From JBMORO01 sp049322295 (GTDB taxonomy: Bacteria > Patescibacteriota > Minisyncoccia > RBG-13-40-8-A), in the NCBI GenBank assembly GCA_049322295.1, contig JBMORO010000026.1, positions 1 through 14,123 on the forward strand: 14,123 nt of DNA, given 5' to 3'. The notes beneath the pieces were generated by a model. That model was not told the DNA's origin. It ran no database searches and was given only the letters and a program-made list of their open reading frames with translations. Below are positions 7,917 through 12,983 of this stretch, in pieces (position 1 is the stretch's first letter; every line of letters starts with the position of its first letter). Both the position numbers and the translations under genes were made by a program.

Positions 7917-7954
7917 TTCCCATCGAATTCCCTTTGTTTCCTTTTATAACAAAC

Positions 7955-8149
7955 CAACGAAATTTTCTTCAACCGCGCAGTCGCCGAGAATTGGTAAAAT
8001 AATGTATCTACCATAGGCGCTGCTGTTGCCCCGCCTGCAATCGCCTGAGGCGATAGCCGATGGCGGGCAGGTCGCTCCGACAATAATATCAATAGATTTA
8101 TTTTGCTAAAAAAGGTCGGAGCTGCGCAACGGTTTCCGAAAATTTGTTG
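7955..8149. repeat. imperfect palindromic element upstream of hypC (element B)
   Basis: Arms at about 7955-7987 and 8116-8149 are imperfect inverted repeats sharing CAAC, AAATTTTC, AACCG, GCGCAG and CCGA in order. Inside lie GCTCCGAC (8074-8081) with its inverted partner GTCGGAGC (8115-8122), the same 8-mer pair found as a hairpin in the element at 212-347. A compound GC-rich hairpin lies at 8030-8067. No believable gene is seen in 7917-8162. Confidence 0.6.
8030..8067. repeat. GC-rich nested hairpin
   Basis: CCCGCC (8030-8035) pairs with GGCGGG (8062-8067), and ATCGCC (8040-8045) pairs with GGCGAT (8049-8054) around TGA. It is strikingly GC-rich in an AT-rich setting, typical of small dispersed palindromic repeats. 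No T run follows on the + strand, so it is not called a terminator. Confidence 0.65.
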
Positions 8150-8162
8150 ATTTGCCTTTTTT

Positions 8163-8399
8163 ATGTGCCTATCTATTCCGGCTAAAATTTTAGAGATAAA
8201 AGAAAATAAAGCCATTGCTGATTTTAATGGCAAAAGAGAACAAGTTGGTACGGAATTAGTAAAGGATATTAAAATAGGGGATTATGCCATAATTAGCAAT
8301 GGTTTTATAATAAAAAAAATTTCGCCAAAAGAGGCGAAAGAGATTTTGAAAATAATTAACCCCAAGTCATTCGAGGGGGTAAAAAAGGAGGAGGCATGA
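8163..8399 (+). CDS. hypC: hydrogenase maturation chaperone HypC/HybG
   Basis: This 78-aa protein starts with MCLSIPAKILEI, the family signature. Cys2 is the residue that works with HypD to carry the Fe(CN)2CO precursor to the hydrogenase large subunit. The small beta-barrel core continues to about residue 55 (IKIGDYAIISNGFIIKKI), followed by the usual C-terminal helix (SPKEAKEILKII). Length is normal. It overlaps the next gene by ATGA at 8396-8399, so the two are translationally coupled. The stop codon is TGA, which shows that TGA is not recoded here. No clear promoter is visible in the repeat-rich upstream region. An assembly gap follows, but this copy of the gene is intact. Confidence 0.93.
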   Translation: MCLSIPAKILEIKENKAIADFNGKREQVGTELVKDIKIGDYAIISNGFIIKKISPKEAKEILKIINPKSFEGVKKEEA

Positions 8400-8464
8400 A
8401 ATTTACCCCAAAAGCGTTGGAATTAATGAGGATATTTTCCTCTGGAGTTTCTTGTCCTTCTTGG
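8338..8464 (+). repeat. 127-bp direct repeat, left copy (contig end)
   Basis: These 127 bp are identical to 8565-8691 and end exactly where the Ns begin. They contain the last 62 bp of hypC and the first 23 codons of the next gene. This is best read as overlapping contig ends and not as a biological duplication. Confidence 0.95.
8396..8464 (+). other. duplicate 5' fragment of the 126-aa gene (artefact)
   Basis: ATG 8396 begins the same 23 residues (ending SCPSW) as the complete gene at 8623, with the same GGAGGAGG Shine-Dalgarno just upstream, and then runs into Ns. It should not be counted as a separate gene unless reads show a true duplication. Confidence 0.85.
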
Positions 8465-8564
8465 NNNNNNNNNNNNNNNNNNNNNNNNNNNNNNNNNNNN
8501 NNNNNNNNNNNNNNNNNNNNNNNNNNNNNNNNNNNNNNNNNNNNNNNNNNNNNNNNNNNNNNNN
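8465..8564. other. assembly gap of exactly 100 N
   Basis: A run of 100 unknown bases is a conventional scaffold spacer of arbitrary length. The identical 127-bp sequence on each side implies that the two contigs overlap and that no sequence is missing. Confidence 0.97.
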
Positions 8565-8691
8565 AAGAGATTTTGAAAATAATTAACCCCAAGTCATTCG
8601 AGGGGGTAAAAAAGGAGGAGGCATGAAATTTACCCCAAAAGCGTTGGAATTAATGAGGATATTTTCCTCTGGAGTTTCTTGTCCTTCTTGG
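8565..8691 (+). repeat. 127-bp direct repeat, right copy (contig start)
   Basis: This is an exact copy of 8338-8464 that begins immediately after the Ns. It repeats the hypC 3' end (to 8626) and the first 23 codons of the following gene. Merging the two copies would give one continuous hypC and 126-aa gene pair. Confidence 0.95.
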
Positions 8692-9003
8692 GATGAAAAC
8701 ACTGTCGAGAAAACGATGTTTTATCCGCATTGTGAGGGTATCGCCAGAAAAACGAACAAAGAGGAAATTGACGAGGAGGTTGTAAAGGAATATTTTTTAA
8801 AAGTTCATAATCAGGTCACTGGCCGAGTTGGCATCGTAGCAGGAGAAAGTATTGAGAGCATAAAAAATTGCATGGTATGTCCAAAAAAAATTGAAACTGG
8901 GTGGGTTTGCGTGCACGGGAATAAAGAGGTAATGGCTATATCGCAAGAAGAAGCAGAAATTTTGGAAAAGGAGAATAAAAAGATCCTTGAGAGCTTGCAA
9001 TAA
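8623..9003 (+). CDS. Cys-rich protein of unknown function in the hydrogenase island
   Basis: I do not recognise this 126-aa protein. It has no signal peptide or membrane segment. It contains five Cys (C20, C37, C83, C86, C96), with a CMVC pair and two nearby His (H36 and H98), which could bind a metal or an Fe-S cluster. Residues 70-100 (GIVAGESIESIKNCMVCPKK to VCVHGN) look like the core, and a charged helix follows (107-126). A strong GGAGGAGG Shine-Dalgarno and the ATGA overlap show that it is translated with hypC, and a terminator follows directly. Position between hypC and the hydrogenase structural genes suggests an accessory role in metal-centre assembly or electron transfer. That is inference from context only. 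Confidence 0.75.
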   Translation: MKFTPKALELMRIFSSGVSCPSWDENTVEKTMFYPHCEGIARKTNKEEIDEEVVKEYFLKVHNQVTGRVGIVAGESIESIKNCMVCPKKIETGWVCVHGNKEVMAISQEEAEILEKENKKILESLQ

Positions 9004-9023
9004 TCGCAAGCTCTTTTATTTTT
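8989..9023 (+). terminator. intrinsic terminator after the hypC unit
   Basis: AGAGCTTGC (8990-8998) pairs with GCAAGCTCT (9006-9014) around a 7-nt loop, and TTTATTTTT follows. The stem includes the last codons and stop of the 126-aa gene. It separates hypC and the 126-aa gene from the hydrogenase structural genes. Confidence 0.8.
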
Positions 9024-9040
9024 GGTCTAAATAAAAATTT

Positions 9041-9049
9041 TGATATAAT
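9041..9049 (+). promoter_or_regulatory. extended -10 promoter, probable leaderless hydrogenase transcript
   Basis: TGATATAAT is a perfect extended -10. Transcription about 7 bp downstream would start at about 9056, so the ATG at 9057 would be at the 5' end of the mRNA. No Shine-Dalgarno is present, which fits a leaderless transcript. Confidence 0.65.
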
Positions 9050-9056
9050 AAAATCG

Positions 9057-9812
9057 ATGAATAAAAAACCAGTTATTGCTATTTTATCTCTTAGCTGTTG
9101 TGAAGGATGTCAGGTTTCTATTTTTGACCTCGGCGAGAGGTTTTTAGAGTTTTTAACCAAGGTTAATATTGGGGATTTTAGGTTGGCCGAGGATTTGCCT
9201 GATGTTAAGAAATATGACATCGCTATTGTTGAGGGAACAGCGATTACCAAAGAACAGTTAAGGCGATTAAAAATAGTCAGAAATAAATCGAAGATTTTAA
9301 TTGCTCTCGGGGCCTGCGCTTGCGTTGGTGGCCCGCAGGAAATTAAAGATTATCGGGGTAATAAAAATAGAATGCTTCGTCAAATTTATCCTAATATTCG
9401 TGGCATTGATAATCCCAATGTTAAATCAGTAAAAGAATTGGTTAAGGTTGATTTAGAAATTCCTGGCTGCCCAATAAATAAAAATGAATTTTTGGAGATT
9501 ATAGACAAAATCTTAAAAGGCGAATTGCCGAAAATTGAGCAAAAGCCAGTTTGTGAGGAGTGTCCCAGAAAAAATAAAAATTGCTTACTGCTTTTGGGAA
9601 AACCATGTTTGGGTCCAATCAGTTTAGCTGGCTGCGGAGCACCATGTCCAGCTAATGATTTTCCTTGCGATGGTTGTCGGGGTCCCAGAAAGGGGATTAA
9701 TCTGGAGGCAATGAAAAGAGCCCTTAAATTTAAGGCCCATCTAATTGATAAAGAAATTGAAATGGTAATGGAGAGATTCGGCGAGAAGAACGAATTTTAT
9801 AAATTAACCTAA
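9057..9812 (+). CDS. [NiFe]-hydrogenase small subunit, group 3-like
   Basis: This 251-aa cytoplasmic Fe-S subunit passes electrons between the NiFe site and a redox partner. Proximal cluster ligands are visible in SCCEGCQ (C15 and C18), GACACVGG (C87/C89 region) and EIPGCPI (C138). The C-terminal half has the cluster-binding pattern CEECPRKNKNC (166-176), KPCLGPISLAGCGAPCP (182-198) and CDGCRGP (204-210), as in small subunits of group 3 (Mvh, sulfhydrogenase or bidirectional types). There is no Tat signal peptide, so it acts in the cytoplasm. The large subunit gene follows after 88 bp. No flavin, NAD(P)- or F420-binding partner gene lies in the window. The exact subgroup cannot be set by eye. 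Confidence 0.9.
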   Translation: MNKKPVIAILSLSCCEGCQVSIFDLGERFLEFLTKVNIGDFRLAEDLPDVKKYDIAIVEGTAITKEQLRRLKIVRNKSKILIALGACACVGGPQEIKDYRGNKNRMLRQIYPNIRGIDNPNVKSVKELVKVDLEIPGCPINKNEFLEIIDKILKGELPKIEQKPVCEECPRKNKNCLLLLGKPCLGPISLAGCGAPCPANDFPCDGCRGPRKGINLEAMKRALKFKAHLIDKEIEMVMERFGEKNEFYKLT

Positions 9813-9900
9813 TTAACCTAATTTCTAATTAACCTAAATTAGGTATTGGTCATTGGGATTTGATTAGAATAATTAGGTCAATTAGAACAATTAGAAATTT
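9802..9900. repeat. AT-rich short repeats between hydrogenase subunit genes
   Basis: AATTAACCT occurs at 9802-9810, 9811-9819 and 9827-9835. ACCTAA-A-TTAGGT (9832-9844) is a small palindrome, and AATTAG words fill 9863-9897. The first copy overlaps the last codons of the small subunit gene. No promoter for the large subunit is clear here. Confidence 0.5.
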
Positions 9901-11187
9901 ATGCGTATACGCATTGACCATATTGCGAAAATTGAAGGACATGCCAGTTTTACGGCTGATATTATTAGAGGCGATGTTAAAGGCGCTAAGGTTAAAATTG
10001 AGGAAGGGGCAAGATTATTTGAGGGAATTTTAAGAGGAAGAAGAGACGAAGAAATGCCAGAAATTGCTAGTCGTATTTGCGGGATTTGTCCAGTTGTCCA
10101 TAATTTAACTGCTTATAAGGCGCTGGAAAATGCCTATGGTTTGCAATTAGACGAGACGGCAATAATTTTAAGAAAATTAATGATGTTGGGACAGATAATT
10201 AATAGCCACGCTCTGCATTTATTCTTTTTTTCTTTGGCTGATTTTTTTGGTTATAAAAGCGATTTGCAATTGATTAATGCTTATCCAGAAAGTACTCATG
10301 ATGCTGTAAAAATCAGGGATATTGGTAATAAATTGGTTGAGATTGTTGGTGGTCGTTCGGTTCATCCTATAACTCCCTGTTTGGGCGGTTTTAGAAAAGC
10401 TCCTGATATAAATAAATTAAAAGAATTATTGAATGATTTTAGAAATAATCTGGAATTGACAATCAGATTGGCAGAATTATTTATAAAATTAAAATATCCG
10501 GAGTTTAATCGAGAAACCAGTTATGTTTCTTTATCTAATCTAGATGAATACGCAATTTACCCCCACACCAAAGAATTTGGTGAGGGGGCGTATGATGGCA
10601 AAATTAAAATTGGAAAATTAAATCTAAAACCAGAAGAATATCTTTTATTAGTTAAAGAATTTCAAGGAGCCGATATGGTGGCAAAAAGAACCAAGTTTGC
10701 TGGCAATACTTATATGGTCGGTGCTTTGGCAAGATTACACAATAATCGCGAGCAATTAAATCCCGAGGCAAAAAAATTACTGGAAAAATCAGGATTAGAA
10801 TTTCCATTATATAATCCTTTTTACAATATTTTAGCTCAGGCAATTGAAGTGGTTCATTGTTTTGAGGAGAGTATAAAATTATTGGAATTATTAACTGGTG
10901 AAATTAAATTAACAGAGCCGAAAATAGAAAATAGAACAGGAGAAGGGACAGGAGCGATTGAAGCACCGAGAGGTACGTTATTTTATAGTGTTAAAGCCAA
11001 AGATGGGATTATTGAAGATTTAAACATTATTACGCCCACTGCTCAGAATTTAGCTAATTTAGAAGCGGATTTGGAAGAATTTGAGCATATTGAAGGATTT
11101 AAGAATTTAAAAAAAGAGGAGCGGGCAGACAAAATCAAAATGTTAATCCGTGCCTACGATCCGTGTGTGACGTGTTCAGTCCATTAA
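9901..11187 (+). CDS. [NiFe]-hydrogenase large (catalytic) subunit, group 3-like
   Basis: This 428-aa subunit holds the NiFe centre that interconverts H2 with protons and electrons. The N-terminal metal motif is RICGICPVVH (58-67, Ni ligands C60 and C63), preceded by RIDHIAKIEGHA (4-15). The C-terminal motif DPCVTCSVH (420-428) supplies C422 and C425. The stop codon comes directly after His428. Most large subunits carry a C-terminal peptide after this His that a dedicated endopeptidase removes once Ni is loaded, and here no such peptide is encoded. Length is normal for group 3. It follows the small subunit gene, probably on the same transcript. All four Ni-ligating Cys are intact, so the enzyme should be functional. 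Confidence 0.93.
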   Translation: MRIRIDHIAKIEGHASFTADIIRGDVKGAKVKIEEGARLFEGILRGRRDEEMPEIASRICGICPVVHNLTAYKALENAYGLQLDETAIILRKLMMLGQIINSHALHLFFFSLADFFGYKSDLQLINAYPESTHDAVKIRDIGNKLVEIVGGRSVHPITPCLGGFRKAPDINKLKELLNDFRNNLELTIRLAELFIKLKYPEFNRETSYVSLSNLDEYAIYPHTKEFGEGAYDGKIKIGKLNLKPEEYLLLVKEFQGADMVAKRTKFAGNTYMVGALARLHNNREQLNPEAKKLLEKSGLEFPLYNPFYNILAQAIEVVHCFEESIKLLELLTGEIKLTEPKIENRTGEGTGAIEAPRGTLFYSVKAKDGIIEDLNIITPTAQNLANLEADLEEFEHIEGFKNLKKEERADKIKMLIRAYDPCVTCSVH

Positions 11188-11189
11188 TC

Positions 11190-11282
11190 GTCAGAAACTA
11201 AATTTTTCTTGCTCACGAAGCGCGTTTCAGCTTGCTGTTTATCACGGCCTGACGCTCGCTGCGAAAAATTTAGTATTCTGAC
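11190..11282. repeat. palindromic element upstream of hypA (element C)
   Basis: GTCAGAA..ACTAAATTTTTC (11190-11208) is inverted at 11263-11282 with a one-base insertion, giving a long imperfect stem around a GC-richer 54-bp centre. It fills almost the whole gap between the large subunit stop (11187) and the hypA start (11293). Confidence 0.75.
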
Positions 11283-11292
11283 TTAATTTACG

Positions 11293-11544
11293 ATGCACGA
11301 TTTATATCTGGCAAATGAAATATTAAAAACCGTTCTTGAGTATGCGGAGAAGAACGGTTTTAAAAAAATTTCAAGAGTTGAAATAGAGCTTGGTTCGATT
11401 TTTGGACACGGAGAAGAAATAACTCCGGAAAATTTAATTTTTAATTTCAAACTTCTCTCCAAAAACACCCTCGCCGAATCCGCCGAACTAAAAATCAAAA
11501 AAATAACAGGCGATAATTGGAAGCTTATTACTATTGAAGAATAG
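11293..11544 (+). CDS. hypA: HypA-like nickel chaperone lacking the zinc domain
   Basis: HypA delivers Ni to the hydrogenase large subunit. The N-terminal Ni-binding domain is well conserved: MHDLYLANEILKTVLEYA with the essential His2, SRVEIELGSIFG (26-37), TPENLIFNFKLLSKNTLAESAELKIKK (44-70). Canonical HypA is about 110-115 aa and next has a two-CxxC zinc domain. This protein has no Cys at all. After AELKIKKI it goes straight to TGDNWKLITIEE, which resembles the usual C-terminal strand after the zinc domain. The 83-aa length therefore suggests a precise loss of the zinc domain and not a simple truncation. The reading frame has no other sign of damage. Its 3' end overlaps the convergent fmt gene by 14 bp. 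Confidence 0.82.
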   Translation: MHDLYLANEILKTVLEYAEKNGFKKISRVEIELGSIFGHGEEITPENLIFNFKLLSKNTLAESAELKIKKITGDNWKLITIEE

Positions 11545-12499
11545 AACCAATAATTTCTGGGTGGCCGTTGAGGAAGTCGCGGCTGGACATTGGTTTTTTG
11601 CCTTCAAGTTGGACTTGTTTTAAAATTAAAATTCCATTTCCGGTTTGTACTGCTAATTCTTTTGTATCGGTGAGAAACACCTCACCGATTTTTTTACTAG
11701 TTTTTTGATTTAGTATCTCAGCATTTAAAATTTTGATATTATTTTGGATTTTGGATTTTGGATTTAGGATTTCAGTGTAGCTTTCTGGCCACTCCCGATA
11801 TGCTCTAATTTGTCTTTCAATCTCCTCAGCCGACTTATGCCAATCAATCTTCCCATCCTCTTTTTTAATTAATTTACAAAAAGTGGCTTTGGAATGGTCT
11901 TGGGGCTGGGGTGTAATTTTTCCTTCAACCCAATCAGGCAAAGTTTTAATCAATAAATCGCTCGCCACATCAACCAATTGATTTTCTAATTCCTTATAGG
12001 TAATTTTCGAATTTCGAATTTCGAATTTCGAATTTCGAATTATTGGTCCGTGGTCCATTTCCGCATCCATAATCATCAAGCTGACACCAGTTTCTTTGTC
12101 GCCGTTTAAAATCGTGGCTTGAATCGGTGAAGCACCCCGATATTTTGGCAAAAGCGAGGGGTGGATGTTTAATGCCTTGTATTTTGGGATGTCCAATATT
12201 TCTTGAGGAATAATCTGACCATAAGCACATAAGATTATCAAATCAGGAGCTAATTCCTTGATTTTTGCCACCCATTCTGGATTCCTAATGTTATCTGGCT
12301 GCAGAACGCTCAAATCGGCCTCTAGGGCCCATTTTTTGACTGGGCAGGGGGTAAGTACCTGTTTTCTGCCAACTGGCTTATCTTGGGCAGTAATTACACT
12401 AATAATTTCAAGATAATCTCGCAAAATCGGGTATGTTTTTCTAAAAATTCGCTCTGCGAATTCCGGCGTCCCCATTAAAATTGTTTTAATTTTATTCAT
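11531..12499 (-). CDS. fmt: methionyl-tRNA formyltransferase
   Basis: This 322-aa enzyme formylates initiator Met-tRNA using 10-formyl-THF. Seen are MGTPEFA (9-15), the catalytic region ALNIHPSLLPKYRGASPIQ (N111, H113), GVSLMIMDAEMDHGP with D149, and the C-terminal tRNA-binding domain with IDWHKSAEEIERQIRAYREWP (218-238). The ATG at 12499 overlaps the def stop by 8 bp. It was preferred to the TTG at 12505 because MNKIKTILMGTP fits the family N-terminus. Two peptides are encoded by 7-bp tandem repeats: RNSKFEIRNSKI (155-166) after the catalytic loop, and NPKSKIQN (246-253) in the C-terminal domain. It is the last gene of the unknown-def-fmt operon, and pairs functionally with deformylase. Confidence 0.94.
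   Translation of the reverse strand: MNKIKTILMGTPEFAERIFRKTYPILRDYLEIISVITAQDKPVGRKQVLTPCPVKKWALEADLSVLQPDNIRNPEWVAKIKELAPDLIILCAYGQIIPQEILDIPKYKALNIHPSLLPKYRGASPIQATILNGDKETGVSLMIMDAEMDHGPIIRNSKFEIRNSKITYKELENQLVDVASDLLIKTLPDWVEGKITPQPQDHSKATFCKLIKKEDGKIDWHKSAEEIERQIRAYREWPESYTEILNPKSKIQNNIKILNAEILNQKTSKKIGEVFLTDTKELAVQTGNGILILKQVQLEGKKPMSSRDFLNGHPEIIGSILQ
11742..11769. repeat. 7-bp tandem repeat in fmt (TTTTGGA)
   Basis: Three exact TTTTGGA units (11742-11762) are followed by a variant TTTAGGA (11763-11769). The tract lies inside fmt and encodes NPKSKIQN on the - strand. Confidence 0.85.
12006..12040. repeat. 7-bp tandem repeat in fmt (TTCGAAT)
   Basis: Five exact copies of TTCGAAT are present. 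Because 7 is not a multiple of 3, the encoded peptide repeats every three units (NSKFEIR), and gain or loss of one unit would shift the frame. Confidence 0.92.
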
Positions 12500-12983
12500 A
12501 ATCAATAATTAGTTTGCCATTTAAATGATCAAGTTCGTGTTGGATTACTCTGGCTAACATATCTTTGGCTTTGAGTTTGAATTGTTTGCCATTTTCATCA
12601 ATGGCTTTTATTTTTAAAGATTTGGCTCGGGGTATTTTTCTATAAACATTTGGTAAACTTAAGCATCCTTCTTCTACTAAATCTGTTTTTTTAGAGATTT
12701 TAATAATCTCTGGATTTATAAAAACTGGCATGCGAAAAGCGCACCTTCGCCCGAAGGGCTTCGGCAATGCGAAAGCGCCCACACGAATTAAATTCTGATT
12801 GACTACAAAAAGACGGATATTTTTTCCAACCTGATTAGCTGACAACCCCACGCCATCAAATTTCAGCATCGTCTCGGTCATATTTTTTACTAAATTTAAA
12901 ATTTCCTCGGTTGTGTTTTCAACTGGGGCTGATTTTTTTCTTAAAATCGGATTATTTTTGCCTTTTTGAATTGGTAGAATCAT
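12492..12983 (-). CDS. def: peptide deformylase with palindrome-encoded insertion
   Basis: This 163-aa metalloenzyme removes the N-formyl group from new proteins. The three family motifs are intact: GLSANQVG (46-53), EGCLSLP (105-111, metal ligand C107) and QHELDHLNG (148-156, ligands H149 and H153 and catalytic E150). Between IRLFVVNQNLIR and MPVFINPE lies an extra Arg/Ala/Phe-rich stretch (about residues 68-84) that ordinary deformylases lack. It is encoded by a GC-rich palindromic sequence (12732-12782). The gene overlaps the upstream 97-aa gene by 32 bp and fmt by 8 bp, so the three are translated as one operon. The pairing of def with fmt is common in bacteria. Confidence 0.93.
   Translation of the reverse strand: MILPIQKGKNNPILRKKSAPVENTTEEILNLVKNMTETMLKFDGVGLSANQVGKNIRLFVVNQNLIRVGAFALPKPFGRRCAFRMPVFINPEIIKISKKTDLVEEGCLSLPNVYRKIPRAKSLKIKAIDENGKQFKLKAKDMLARVIQHELDHLNGKLIIDYE
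12732..12782. repeat. GC-rich palindromic insertion inside def
   Basis: Two overlapping perfect palindromes are seen, CCTTCG-CC-CGAAGG (12744-12757) and CCGAAG-GG-CTTCGG (12751-12764). They are flanked by near-identical direct repeats ATGCGAAAAGCGC (12730-12742) and ATGCGAAAGCGC (12768-12779). The tract adds about 17 codons in frame. Confidence 0.75.

Noticed and set aside
7913..8233. A 106-codon open frame on the - strand before hypC
   Set aside because: It runs through palindromic repeats and the hypC start region, and its translation has no family-like features.
8396..8626. An open frame running across the 100 Ns
   Set aside because: It joins the start of the 126-aa gene to the end of hypC only through unknown bases; the flanks are duplicated contig ends.
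12006..12040. The short tandem repeats as a CRISPR array
   Set aside because: Units are 7 bp without spacers and lie inside a coding gene; no array of 24-40 bp repeats with spacers occurs anywhere in the window.
11994..12230. A - strand frame overlapping fmt that also encodes NSKFEIRNSKFE
   Set aside because: It is an out-of-frame reading of fmt that stays open because the 7-bp repeat is open in several frames.
12500..12505. TTG start at 12505 for fmt
   Set aside because: The ATG at 12499 gives MNKIKTILMGTP, the expected family N-terminus, and overlaps the def stop neatly.
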